This document shows, one piece after another, positions 45,800 through 54,490 of a stretch of DNA of 64,000 nt; position 1 is the stretch's first letter; each line of letters starts with the position of its first letter. The DNA is from DYJE01 sp041660385 (GTDB taxonomy: Bacteria; Desulfobacterota; Desulfobacteria; Desulfobacterales; Desulfolunaceae), in contig JBAZWJ010000024.1 in the NCBI GenBank assembly GCA_041660385.1, positions 1 through 64,000 on the forward strand. Reading direction: 5' to 3'. The position numbers and the translations under genes were made by a program. The notes under the pieces were generated by a model. That model did not search any database. It was not told the origin of the DNA and saw nothing but the letters and a program-made list of their open reading frames with translations.

Positions 45800-45994
45800 T
45801 CAATCTTCAATAATCTCAATTGCCTGAGCCCCACATTCACGAGCAGCTTGTCTTGCAACGTCTTTAAACTGCTCAGGAATCTTTTTGAATTTAACTGTGG
45901 AAATCAATTGGTCTTCGTCGTATTGAAACACTTCTGGGCAGAGGTTGTTGCAATTACGGTCACCCATACACTGTTTTGTGATGATCACTTTCAT
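45800..45994 (-). CDS. Single-cluster ferredoxin with Asp in place of second Cys
   Basis: 64-residue monocluster ferredoxin. The motif is CMGDRNCNNLCPE with a fourth Cys in ARECGAQ near 54. The second position of the usual CxxCxxC is Asp (CxxDxxC), as in the Pyrococcus furiosus ferredoxin and Desulfovibrio africanus ferredoxin III. The cluster may therefore convert between 3Fe-4S and 4Fe-4S or bind a fourth metal. The start has a GGAGG-like sequence upstream. It is probably co-expressed with rubrerythrin 40 bases downstream. Confidence 0.88.
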   Translation of the reverse strand: MKVIITKQCMGDRNCNNLCPEVFQYDEDQLISTVKFKKIPEQFKDVARQAARECGAQAIEIIED

Positions 45995-46242
45995 GTAATT
46001 CCTCCATTTTTGTAAAATTATTGTGTTAGGTTCTCTTAAAGAAAGTTGTAATGGAAATACAGTTCATTTGATATCAAACATTTATATGAAACTTATTATT
46101 TGTCTTGCAAAATTGAGGCCAATTATTTTGGTTGGACGACGACGACATAGATAATTATTAAATATATCATGAAAGTTGGTCTGCTTGAAATTATTTTTTT
46201 CAAGCCTACTCATTTTATTCATATTGACTTTTCAGAATCAAG

Positions 46243-48000
46243 TCAATCACTCATTCCATCGGTCTCCTCGAGAAAACGATAAAGAGTAGCACGTCCAACT
46301 CCAAGAAGGCGTGCAGCTTTCGATTTATTTCCGCCTGCTTTGGAAATTGCTTCATGAACGGATTCATGATTGAGTTTTTTTGAAGGTCCTCTTTTATTAT
46401 TTAAGGGTTCAGGAATCATGTTCGAAAATTCCATGGGAAGATGTTCCGGCATTATAATTTTTCCGTGAGATCTTACAATAGCGTATTGTACAGCATTTTC
46501 CAGTTCACGCACATTACCTGGAAAAGAGTACTGCATTAGTACAGATAAAGCATCTTCAGAGAAATCAGGAACTATGCCTTGGTGGATTCGCGCAATTTTT
46601 GAAAGAAAATAGGAGACAAGCAGGGGAATGTCGTTTTTTTTGTTTCGAAGAGGTGGGAGAATAACAGGGATGACGTTGAGTCTGTAATAAACGTCTTCAC
46701 GGAACGTGTTGTTCTGGACTTCTTTTTTTAAATTCCTATTGGTAGCACTGATAACCCTGACATTGGCTGCCATGGTTTTTTCACCACCGACCTTTTCGAA
46801 CGTCCCTTCTTGGAGGAATCGAAGAAGTTTTACCTGCATCTCTTTTGATAGTTCTCCAATTTCATCAAGAAAGATGGTTCCACCTTCAGCAAGTTCGAAA
46901 CGACCTTTTTTATCTTTTATCGCACCTGAAAAGGAGCCTTTAACATGGCCGAAAAGTTCGCTTTCAATGAGTGATTCGGGCAGAGCCCCACAGTTTACAG
47001 GGACAAAAGGTTTATTACGTCGTGGGCTTTCATTGTGGATTGCCGCAGCTACAAGTTCTTTTCCCGTACCTGTTTCACCGGAAATATGCACGGCAAAGGG
47101 GTATTCTGCGACATCTTTGATTTGCTGAAACACATCAAGCATCTGGGGATCGTTACCGATTATACCTCGGAAACTGTTGATTTCGCGGTTTCTCAATTTG
47201 AGAAGGTTTAATTCGGAATTGTCTTTCAGAGAGGCGGCAACACCATATATTTTCCCGCTTTCGTCCTTAAGAGGAACAACGGAGAGATCGCATTCTTTAC
47301 GCTTGCCCTGTTTGTTCGAAAAAGAAATGGGATATGTCTTTTCGTCAAAGGGTTCGATTTTACTTCCGTCACAAAACGAACAGTTCTCGCTGCACAAACC
47401 TCCTTGAAAGATCTCATGACAATCTTTTCCCATGACTTCGTTGGGTGAAAGGCCTGTCAGTTCAGCTGCTTTTGTACTGAAATAAAAAATACGCCGTTTC
47501 AGGTCATGGGCAAAGATTCCCCCAGAGAGGCTGTTCAGAATATTATCTGTGTTCGTTTTGACTTCTGAAAAGGCGTTGATGTATCCGTGGGAAAAAAGGC
47601 TGTGAATGCGTTCTTTTATAATTCCTGCGGCAAGGGTCAAAAGAGTTGTGTCAGGATTACTTCCGCTTGTATCTAATCCGGGAAGATCAAGGTCCCAATG
47701 AATAACGGCGGGTAGCCCTTTGAAATAGGGAAAAACATCCCATGTCTTTTTGCACAAAGTGACCACCAGATCAAAGGTCATGTCTGTAACGTCAACTATG
47801 GGAAGAGTGTGGATCCCCTTACAATTTGTTCCACATAAAGTTGAAAGAGAAGTGGTTTGGATATCTGAGAGAAATGTGGGACCTGCACATACAATCTGCA
47901 TTTCGGATGGAGCTAATGACGAAGCAAAAGCTGCTGCCATAAGACTTAGATCACTGTTTACCGTACAGATGAAGAGTATTTTCTTTTCAGGCATTTCCAC
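46243..48000 (-). CDS. Sigma-54 activator with LMW-phosphatase-like and PAS domains
   Basis: 585 residues. Residues 1-135 resemble a low-molecular-weight phosphatase/ArsC fold (ILFICTVNSDLSLMAAAF), but the loop Arg of CX5R is absent (CTVNSDLS), so it is probably a sensor. A PAS domain (about 155-265) carries a Cys cluster, GGLCSENCSFC. The AAA+ domain (about 280-510) has GETGTGKE, FLDEIGEL and ATNRNLKKE. The sigma-54 contact loop reads GSFSGA, not GAFTGA. A Fis-type helix-turn-helix ends the protein (GNKSKAARLLGVGRATLYRFL). GTG start at 48000 or ATG at 47994. It may control the adjacent catabolic genes. Confidence 0.9.
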   Translation of the reverse strand: MEMPEKKILFICTVNSDLSLMAAAFASSLAPSEMQIVCAGPTFLSDIQTTSLSTLCGTNCKGIHTLPIVDVTDMTFDLVVTLCKKTWDVFPYFKGLPAVIHWDLDLPGLDTSGSNPDTTLLTLAAGIIKERIHSLFSHGYINAFSEVKTNTDNILNSLSGGIFAHDLKRRIFYFSTKAAELTGLSPNEVMGKDCHEIFQGGLCSENCSFCDGSKIEPFDEKTYPISFSNKQGKRKECDLSVVPLKDESGKIYGVAASLKDNSELNLLKLRNREINSFRGIIGNDPQMLDVFQQIKDVAEYPFAVHISGETGTGKELVAAAIHNESPRRNKPFVPVNCGALPESLIESELFGHVKGSFSGAIKDKKGRFELAEGGTIFLDEIGELSKEMQVKLLRFLQEGTFEKVGGEKTMAANVRVISATNRNLKKEVQNNTFREDVYYRLNVIPVILPPLRNKKNDIPLLVSYFLSKIARIHQGIVPDFSEDALSVLMQYSFPGNVRELENAVQYAIVRSHGKIIMPEHLPMEFSNMIPEPLNNKRGPSKKLNHESVHEAISKAGGNKSKAARLLGVGRATLYRFLEETDGMSD

Positions 48001-48140
48001 ATGATCCTTCGGCTATAGGGTCTCCAGCAATTGCTGATGTTTGTTAATCTGGATTGAATTATATAAGAAAGATAAGGCAAAAAATCAATGGATAAAAGGA
48101 TAAATAATCTTGGAAGGGGTAACGAAATAGAACAATCACT

Positions 48141-48186
48141 ATAAAAAGGGTGGGGAGATGCCGGCTGCATGAAACATCCCCCCACC
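48141..48186 (-). terminator. Intrinsic terminator of the acyl-CoA dehydrogenase operon
   Basis: On the minus strand, arms 48186-48175 and 48160-48149 form a 12-bp stem with one mismatch, followed by CTTTTTAT. It lies about 50 bases past the stop at 48238 and separates this operon from the sigma-54 activator. Confidence 0.8.
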
Positions 48187-48237
48187 GTACCTTGTCCCAA
48201 CGATGAGAAAGACAAGGAGGTCAAATGAACGGTGTTA

Positions 48238-49356
48238 TTAAAGAAATTGTTTGATGAATCTGAGTTTTTTTAATTGGGCATGGCCCAGCATGGCTTGGAT
48301 ATGGCCAGCATCTCTGAAACGTTTTTCCTGACCGAAGTCTTTCATATAGCCCACTCCTCCCATTGATTGGATTCCGTCACTGGTGAGATGGGTGGCTGCT
48401 GAAAGGATATGAATGGAAGCCGCCTGAACACAGGCGCTCCAGTCTTTTTCCTGATTTTCAATGGCCTGACATGCCCGCTGGACAAGCATATCCGCCACAT
48501 GGGTCTGGATGGTCATGTCCGCGAGAACCATCTGCATGGCGGACCAGTCCTTGAGTTTACGTCCTCCCTGAACGCGTCCTCCGCAGTAAGTCATAGCCTC
48601 GTTCAAAGACCCTTTCATGATGCCTAAAGCCATGGCGCTTGCTGCAAGCTGCATAGTTCCTGAGGCCTTATTGAAATAAGCCATGCCTTTTCCCTCTTCG
48701 CCCAAAAGGATGCCTTTGGCGTCGTTCAATATCACATCGACTGCCGGACAGGCGTGAAGTCCGTGGCTCATGACAGGTTCACCCACACTGACGCCGGAGG
48801 ACGAAAGGGATGTGAGAAAAAAAGAGCATTCCATATCGCCTGCGATAACGGCAGGGATCACGGCTGTTTGGGTCATGCCTCCTAAAACGAGATATTCCAT
48901 AGCACCTGAAAGGGTGTAGTTGTCACCCATACGGCGGGCAAGGGGCAGCCTGGAGGTCTCTGAAGGATTCAGAAGCGAAGGGAATGCCAGCAAGAATTGT
49001 CCAGGATTTGTCGCTTTTTCGCAGTGGTTCTTGAGAAAGTCGTGCTGGCCTGAGGCCATGAAGATTTCTTGGGCCAGGGCATTTGTGAAGATGATACCGC
49101 CAAGGCTGCTGTCTTCACGGCAGATCTGCTCAAGCACAAGGCAGAACGCGCGAATGCCGTGGCCTATTCCACCTGTGTGTTCAGGAAGTGTGATGTGGAA
49201 AAAATCCAGTTCATACGCCTTATCAATAATATGGGTGAAATAAGGCCCAAACGGGTATTTGTCGTTTTCTTCACGTTCAGGTGCGAGAATTTTCTTTGAA
49301 AACTCGCTGGACGCCTTTTCGAGAAGCTGGAGTTCTTTCGTGTTTGGTTGAGTCAT
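48238..49356 (-). CDS. Acyl-CoA dehydrogenase homologue lacking the catalytic Glu
   Basis: 372 residues from the ATG at 49356 (AGGAGA upstream). The acyl-CoA dehydrogenase fold is clear: the N-terminal helical domain with LPEHTGGIGHGIRAF, a middle beta domain, and a C-terminal helical domain with QSMGGVGYMKDFGQEKRFRDA. At the place where most members read YEGT before the final helix, this protein reads MLGH, so the catalytic Glu appears to be Leu. It probably pairs with the 503-residue homologue encoded 48 bases upstream, which keeps the Glu. FAD-dependent alpha,beta-dehydrogenation of a CoA thioester is the family reaction. Confidence 0.85.
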   Translation of the reverse strand: MTQPNTKELQLLEKASSEFSKKILAPEREENDKYPFGPYFTHIIDKAYELDFFHITLPEHTGGIGHGIRAFCLVLEQICREDSSLGGIIFTNALAQEIFMASGQHDFLKNHCEKATNPGQFLLAFPSLLNPSETSRLPLARRMGDNYTLSGAMEYLVLGGMTQTAVIPAVIAGDMECSFFLTSLSSSGVSVGEPVMSHGLHACPAVDVILNDAKGILLGEEGKGMAYFNKASGTMQLAASAMALGIMKGSLNEAMTYCGGRVQGGRKLKDWSAMQMVLADMTIQTHVADMLVQRACQAIENQEKDWSACVQAASIHILSAATHLTSDGIQSMGGVGYMKDFGQEKRFRDAGHIQAMLGHAQLKKLRFIKQFL

Positions 49357-49403
49357 GAATTCGTCTCCTGATTCTTTCTGTATTTTGAAATATGTTTTCC
49401 ATT

Positions 49404-50915
49404 TCAAAGATTAGTCGATGAGAACACCTTGGCCTGGGGAGTCTGGCGCATGATCAACCGTTTGAACAGATTCAGGCGGTTGATCTGGTTCGTCCCCTCA
49501 TAAATCTGAAACAGTTTGGAGTCTCTCAGGATTTTTTCTGCCCTGTGATCCTGGCGGATTCCAGCGTGTCCCATGATTTCAAGAGCCATGCGGGCGTTGG
49601 CCACACCCGCGTCAGTCCCAACGACTTTGGCTAAAGAACCCCAGCCATCCACCCGATCCATCTCATCGTTGCTCTGGAAGTCAAAACAGATTTTGCGGAA
49701 TAGGGTGGTCATGAAGCCCAATTGAGAGAGTCGGGGAAAGATCGCGCTGAGTAAAGCGGTGGGTGTGTATTTAATTAAATAATACATGGGTTTAAAATTG
49801 ATGACCCGCCAGAGTCCGTGCATACCGTTGGCATACGTGGCTTCTGCATATGAGATACGGGCCACGAGAACGTTTTTGTACATTTCGGCGAGTAGAGTCT
49901 GACACCATTCCTGGTTGATCAATGAAGATCCGTCCAATTCATGTTCTCTTGCGAATTTCAATGCTTCTTCAAATGCGGCCCGAGCAGTGCCTGTACCGAA
50001 GGCCCCTACACCCATGCGAGAAGCACCCCAGATATAGGCGAAAATTTGCTCGTTTGTTTCTTTGATGCTTCGTTTGAATTTTGCAGTATCTCTGTTGTCG
50101 ATGCACACCTGATCGTCTGCGATAAAGCAGTCATTGAAAACAAGTTCGCTGGCAGGACAACCTTTCTGACCCATTTTCTTTTCTTTTTTTCCAAAAGCAA
50201 ATCCTTGTGAGCCTGTTTTTACAGCAAGCATCACCGTGTTTTCCGACGCTTTATTAAGATCCGTGTAGGCGTGAACAAGATGCCATGTGGACATATGGCC
50301 CATGGAAATAAAAATTTTTGTTCCGTTGAGCCTGTATCCGCCATCAATTTTTCTGGCGTGGCAGGCAAGACTTCCCGTATCCATAAATTCCACGTTCTGG
50401 GAGTCGGTCCCGGCATTGGGTTCGGTCATGGCAAGGGAGAGGAGGCAGGGCTCACCGGATTTTTCTCCATCCACAATATCTTTGCAGATCCGTGAGATGA
50501 CCTTGAGGTTCCAGGACGAGAAAAGCATGGTGACGCCAAGGTAGTGAACACCGATGATATTGGCCACCGCTCCGCAGGATGATGCAAGTTCTTCGCAGAA
50601 ATAGCCCACACAGGACAGATTGTATCCTTTACCTCCGAAAATTTTTGGCAGAAACATGGTGTAAAGGCCACGATCGTTAGCTTTTTTCACGAAATCCCAG
50701 GCCAGATGATCGGGGTCTTCGTGCATTTTTCTGTCAAGCCCGAGACTTCCGGGCCGAGTGACTTCTTCGTTGAATTTTCTTGCAATGGCGACGACTTGTC
50801 TGACCTCCTCTATGATGCCTTTGGGTTGTTTTCCCGTGGCGCGAAGGCTCAACATGATGTCGTCAAATTTGGGCTCTCTTTCCATAACCCTTTTCAAATC
50901 CGATCTGGTAATCAT
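49404..50915 (-). CDS. Acyl-CoA dehydrogenase, long form, with catalytic Glu
   Basis: 503 residues, longer than the usual 380-400 because of an N-terminal extension (about 70 residues) and an insertion around residues 360-410 (MYYLIKYTPTALLSAIF). SLAMTEPNAGTDSQ and LNGTKIFISMG (flavin and substrate sites) and IMGHAGIRQDHRAEKILRDSK precede IYEGTNQINRLNLF, which retains the catalytic Glu. The substrate is unknown. Immediately downstream lies the Glu-less homologue. Together they may form a heteromeric enzyme as in steroid side-chain degradation. Confidence 0.9.
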   Translation of the reverse strand: MITRSDLKRVMEREPKFDDIMLSLRATGKQPKGIIEEVRQVVAIARKFNEEVTRPGSLGLDRKMHEDPDHLAWDFVKKANDRGLYTMFLPKIFGGKGYNLSCVGYFCEELASSCGAVANIIGVHYLGVTMLFSSWNLKVISRICKDIVDGEKSGEPCLLSLAMTEPNAGTDSQNVEFMDTGSLACHARKIDGGYRLNGTKIFISMGHMSTWHLVHAYTDLNKASENTVMLAVKTGSQGFAFGKKEKKMGQKGCPASELVFNDCFIADDQVCIDNRDTAKFKRSIKETNEQIFAYIWGASRMGVGAFGTGTARAAFEEALKFAREHELDGSSLINQEWCQTLLAEMYKNVLVARISYAEATYANGMHGLWRVINFKPMYYLIKYTPTALLSAIFPRLSQLGFMTTLFRKICFDFQSNDEMDRVDGWGSLAKVVGTDAGVANARMALEIMGHAGIRQDHRAEKILRDSKLFQIYEGTNQINRLNLFKRLIMRQTPQAKVFSSTNL

Positions 50916-50990
50916 GATTTTGTTGACCTTTCATTCAATGTGAGTGTGTGATCCTGAATGTTTTCATTCGGCTTGTTTTTTTGGTTTTAT

Positions 50991-51164
50991 TCAATCTTCA
51001 TTGATCAATTTGTCCTGATCCTTTTTTTCATCGGAGATGCCTTTCTTGAAATTTCGTATGCCCTTGCCGAATCCTGCGCCGATTTCGGGTAGTTTACCGG
51101 CTCCGAACACGATGAGGACAAGAACGAGAATAATGACCAACTCCGGAATGCCGAGTCCAAACAT
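50991..51164 (-). CDS. tatA: Twin-arginine translocase subunit TatA/E
   Basis: 57-residue protein below many ORF size cut-offs. MFGLGIPELVIILVLVLIVF is one N-terminal membrane helix, followed by the hinge GAGKLPEIGAGFGKGIRNFK and a charged tail, the complete TatA signature. AAGGAGGG lies four bases before the ATG at 51164. It pairs functionally with the Tat-dependent molybdoenzyme and Rieske protein on the other strand. TatC is not in the window. Confidence 0.93.
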   Translation of the reverse strand: MFGLGIPELVIILVLVLIVFGAGKLPEIGAGFGKGIRNFKKGISDEKKDQDKLINED

Positions 51165-51203
51165 GACTCCCTCCTTATTAATTTCCGATTATGGTATCGA
51201 TGT

Positions 51204-52196
51204 TCATCCTCCGATGGCAGACATCAGCCTTGGGACGGACAGGTTTTCATTTTCTTCGGTCAGGCAATAACCCGGTTTGAGCATGGCTGCTTTGAGGAAA
51301 AGAGCGGCCAGTTCGTCATTAGTTGCATTATTACGCAATTCTTTTCTAACATTGACTGAGCAGTCAGACAGAAGGCAGGGTCTTAACATGCCTTCCGCAG
51401 TGAGTCTCAGGCGGTTGCAAGACCTGCAAAAATGTTTGCTCACAGGGCTTATGAACCCAAGTTCGCCCATGCCACCAGCAAATCGGTATCTTTCAGAAAT
51501 AGAGCTGGTGTCGTTTTCGGTCACAGGCAAGAGTGTCTCACCTTGCTTTGCGCGGTTTTTGATTTCAGGTGCAAGAATTTGTTTTGTTTTATCGAGTCTC
51601 AAATGGGTCGAAGGCATGTATTCAATATATCTGACATGTAAAGGCATAGTTCGGGTCAGATTGGCGAAATCGGGAATTTCGTGGTCGTTTACACCCCTGA
51701 TGACCACCATGTTCAGCTTCACGGGTGAAAAACCCATCTCGACAGCGGTTCTGATGCTGTCCCATACTCTGTTAAATCCATCGTGCCCCGCAATGATTTC
51801 AAAAGTTTTATTATTGAGCGAATCAAGGCTTATGTTGAGTCGTTTTATCCCAATATCCTTGAATTGTGGGAGGTGTTCTTTCAGTTTCATTCCGTTTGTT
51901 GTGATTGAAACATCGTTGATTCCAGGAATCTTTGTCAGCTGTTTGAGAAATGATCCCATTTCTCTGCGCACAAGCGGTTCACCTCCTGTGATTCGAACTT
52001 TGCTGATGCCAAGCCGAACTCCAGCCTGGACAATCTGGAGGATTTCTTCGTAGCGCAATATGGCGGAAGAGGGGAGAAAGGTATGGAGTCCTTCTCTCCG
52101 GCAGTACATGCAGTTTAAGTTGCACCGATCCGTTACGGAAATGCGAAGGTAATTCAGTAACCTTCCATAAGGATCTATCAAGGCATTATTCAGCAC
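51204..52196 (-). CDS. moaA: GTP 3',8-cyclase MoaA
   Basis: Radical-SAM enzyme of molybdenum cofactor synthesis. The N-terminal cluster motif is TDRCNLNCMYC (Cx3Cx2C) near residue 22, with KVRITGGEPLVRRE near 67 and SLDSL near 123. The C-terminal cluster is in FCRSCNRLRLTAEGMLRPCL (CxxC...C). It acts with MoaC to make cyclic pyranopterin phosphate. It is 40 bases upstream of tatA and lies opposite a molybdoenzyme cluster, suggesting dedicated supply. A C-terminal GG dipeptide is present, as MoaA requires. Confidence 0.94.
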   Translation of the reverse strand: MLNNALIDPYGRLLNYLRISVTDRCNLNCMYCRREGLHTFLPSSAILRYEEILQIVQAGVRLGISKVRITGGEPLVRREMGSFLKQLTKIPGINDVSITTNGMKLKEHLPQFKDIGIKRLNISLDSLNNKTFEIIAGHDGFNRVWDSIRTAVEMGFSPVKLNMVVIRGVNDHEIPDFANLTRTMPLHVRYIEYMPSTHLRLDKTKQILAPEIKNRAKQGETLLPVTENDTSSISERYRFAGGMGELGFISPVSKHFCRSCNRLRLTAEGMLRPCLLSDCSVNVRKELRNNATNDELAALFLKAAMLKPGYCLTEENENLSVPRLMSAIGG

Positions 52197-52355
52197 GACA
52201 GCGACCCCTTAATATAAAACGTATAAAGCAAAAAAGTATGAAGCCAGGCAAGAATGACAAGAACAAAACGGTGTATAGTGTAAAGCAAGACTTTGAACTT
52301 CTTAATATTGAGGTGTCGATCTTTTGTCAAGAGATTTTTTTTGTGCAGAACAAAT

Positions 52356-52934
52356 TCAATTGCCGGATGTTGAACGACATTCATAGTATCCTTTCCCCTG
52401 ACAAGCAAGACAGGGGGTGCCCTGTGCTATCGAATAAGCTTCAAGGCATTGGGTACAAACAAGGATCGGACCTTTTTTCTCACGGTTTGTGTGTTGTGTC
52501 ACTTGGACGGAAGAACAGGAAAGAATATCATGCCCCGCTTTGATGATGTCGCGCACAAGAATGTCTTTGGGAAGCTCCCTTTTTGAAATAAGACCCATGA
52601 ACCATTTGTAAATATAGGGGAAAGCTTCTGTTTTTTTTAAGTCCACCCAGATACGAGAGCCCATGAGGGTGTGTCTGTTGTATAGGGTCAGTGCAAATTT
52701 ATCAAAATCAAGGATCTTGAGCCATCCGTTGCCGATGGTGCAGCGGGTAAATATCTGAACCGCATACTGTTGGCAATGTCGTGTTTCCACGATGGCATCT
52801 GCTTCGATGTCTTTCTCCAGTCTCTGATACGCAAGATCCACCATGTATGCGCCGATCAAAAGACCTGGGGCGACAAAGCCATGAAAGTTTTCGATGTCGC
52901 GTATCAGTTCTTCGGGCGTTCGTCCGCAAATCAT
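52356..52934 (-). CDS. FmdE-family protein (formylmethanofuran dehydrogenase subunit E-like)
   Basis: 192 residues. The N-terminal domain has the FmdE-type ENFHGFVAPGLLIGAYMVDLA segment and the ETRHCQQYAVQIFTRCTIGNG stretch with conserved Cys residues. The C-terminus carries a zinc-finger-like CTQCLEAY and CLACQGKGYYEC. In non-methanogens FmdE-like proteins often sit beside molybdenum cofactor or oxidoreductase genes, and their role is unclear. AGGAGG precedes the ATG. It heads the leftward run fmdE-moaA-tatA-acyl-CoA dehydrogenases. Confidence 0.85.
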   Translation of the reverse strand: MICGRTPEELIRDIENFHGFVAPGLLIGAYMVDLAYQRLEKDIEADAIVETRHCQQYAVQIFTRCTIGNGWLKILDFDKFALTLYNRHTLMGSRIWVDLKKTEAFPYIYKWFMGLISKRELPKDILVRDIIKAGHDILSCSSVQVTQHTNREKKGPILVCTQCLEAYSIAQGTPCLACQGKGYYECRSTSGN

Positions 52935-53298
52935 AATGACCTCCTCTGGGTCTTGAAAGGATGAGAGATAACGGCATATGGGTGAAGATGATGCCCTACT
53001 TTATTTATAGAAAGTAAAAAGGTCAACTTTAAATCAAGCATGCGTAAAAAAAGAAGGATATATTATGGGATTATAATTATAAGAATCTGAATCCATTGTA
53101 TTTAAACTTATCGATTATTTTTGGTCATTTCGAACCGGCAATAAATTTAAAAAAGTGTAAAAAAAATCTTGACAAAAGAATCATGGGCTAATATTTAAAA
53201 GTACAAAGTAACACTTCACAATATACAGAACGTACCTCACTTATCTTGATTTATTATTTTTATACAGCAGCAGTTTTAACCACTTAACCGGGGGTTCC
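52935..53298. promoter_or_regulatory. Divergent promoter region of the molybdoenzyme locus
   Basis: About 360 AT-rich bases between fmdE (minus) and the first oxidoreductase gene (plus), with no ORF. TTGACA at 53169-53174 followed after 17 bases by TATTTA at 53192-53197 is a plausible but imperfect rightward sigma-70 promoter. I saw no convincing sigma-54 element here. Confidence 0.4.
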
Positions 53299-53517
53299 AT
53301 GATACCTGAAATAATGACGTCTTTTTTCTTCTCGCTTGTGACCACAAGTATTTATCTGATCGCTTCGAACATTATGTATTTCGTCTTCAACGGCCAGACC
53401 ATGTTTAAAGACATCTATTTTTATGACTGGGTTGAATATCTTGTTGTTGCAGGGATTATGCTTGTCTGTGTATTCGGAGTGGAGATGGTGCGGGCGATAA
53501 AGGCGCGAGAACAATAG
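53299..53517 (+). CDS. Small two-helix membrane protein
   Basis: 72 residues with two hydrophobic helices (about 6-30 and 44-62) separated by a short polar loop, and a basic C-terminus (RAIKAREQ). GGGGG precedes the ATG. It is the first gene of the Rieske/molybdoenzyme operon and may be a small subunit or anchor of the membrane complex. No family is recognised. Confidence 0.7.
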   Translation: MIPEIMTSFFFSLVTTSIYLIASNIMYFVFNGQTMFKDIYFYDWVEYLVVAGIMLVCVFGVEMVRAIKAREQ

Positions 53518-53629
53518 GCTAATACTGCATATTCAGGCATATGAAGGTTATGTGTCGGTTTGGAGAGATCCGGTGCGGAACAACTTAAAATTTACTTGAG
53601 GCCACAGAAAATGACTAAGGATAATGATT

Positions 53630-54208
53630 ATGAACATTCCTTTCGTAAATTCGCATGACATGATGACGGCTTCGACAATTCCGGATGAGGGAGGCGGTCT
53701 TACGCGGCGCAGGTTTCTGAATAAAGGGATTTCCATCGTGGGGTGGGGTGCTGTTGCCACAAGTCTTGGGGCAGGTCTTTTTGAGAATTTACGATTTTTG
53801 TACCCCAAAGTGGTTTTTCATCCTCCAAGCAAGTACATCATTGGCCGCATCGAGGATTTCATCACGGATAAAAAACCCGACCAATACGGTGTTATTACGG
53901 TGGATGCTCGATTCAAGAAAGATCATCGCTTTTTCGTAGTCCGGGATAAAGAAAGAATATTTGCCCTTTATGCGCGTTGTACCCATCTTGGCTGTACTGT
54001 CAACTGGTTCGAAGATCTCACCATTTTTAAATGCCCCTGTCATGGCAGCGAATTCCATTCAAACGGCAAAGAATTCGCAGGTCCGGCACCTCGGCCCCTT
54101 GACAGGCATCATATCGCCCTTGACAGCGATAATAATATCGTCGTGGACACAGCCCTTGTGTTTAGCCAGAAAACCTTTGAAGAACAGAAAATTTATATAA
54201 AGGTATAG
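53630..54208 (+). CDS. Rieske iron-sulfur protein, Tat-targeted
   Basis: About 192 residues. A twin-arginine-type signal/anchor (LTRRRFLNKGIS then a hydrophobic helix, about 24-50) precedes a Rieske domain with CTHLGC near 118 and CPCHGSEF near 136. These supply the two Cys and two His ligands of the 2Fe-2S cluster and the disulfide Cys pair. It is the high-potential quinol-oxidising subunit of bc/b6f-type complexes; cytochrome b parts follow at 60780 and 61804. The ATG at 53630 is better spaced from AAGGA than the one at 53624. Confidence 0.92.
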   Translation: MNIPFVNSHDMMTASTIPDEGGGLTRRRFLNKGISIVGWGAVATSLGAGLFENLRFLYPKVVFHPPSKYIIGRIEDFITDKKPDQYGVITVDARFKKDHRFFVVRDKERIFALYARCTHLGCTVNWFEDLTIFKCPCHGSEFHSNGKEFAGPAPRPLDRHHIALDSDNNIVVDTALVFSQKTFEEQKIYIKV

Positions 54209-54211
54209 GCT

Positions 54212-54490
54212 ATGGATGCTTCGGTCGTTGCAAAAAAAAAGACACGAAAAATTGCTAATGTGCAACCGTGGTGCACCGGATGCAGTGGGGCGCCGGTTTG
54301 TGTGGTTTACTGCAAAAAAAACGCATTCATGTTGATAAGCGATTCATTTAATTATCCGTTCAACATCATGACAGTGAATGAAGCGGCGTGTATCGGTTGT
54401 GGGGCCTGTGTGGCTAAAGGCGAAAACGGAATCTATCTCTCAGGATGCCCCTGGAATGCGATACGTATGGTGACTGTATCGCTGTCTTAA
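54212..54490 (+). CDS. Two-cluster ferredoxin-like protein
   Basis: 92 residues with eight ligand Cys. The first set is CTGCSGAPVCVVYC near residues 21-34, an expanded spacing (Cx2Cx6Cx3C). The second is CIGCGACVAKGENG with a distant CP near 79. It resembles the electron-transfer subunits of molybdoenzymes but is much shorter than the beta subunit at 58693. It starts three bases after the Rieske stop and has no signal peptide, so it either stays cytoplasmic or travels with a Tat partner. Confidence 0.82.
   Translation: MDASVVAKKKTRKIANVQPWCTGCSGAPVCVVYCKKNAFMLISDSFNYPFNIMTVNEAACIGCGACVAKGENGIYLSGCPWNAIRMVTVSLS

Noticed and set aside
52356..52934. Formylmethanofuran dehydrogenase activity for the FmdE-like protein
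   Set aside because: No other Fmd/Fwd subunits are present; only the E-like domain is shared.
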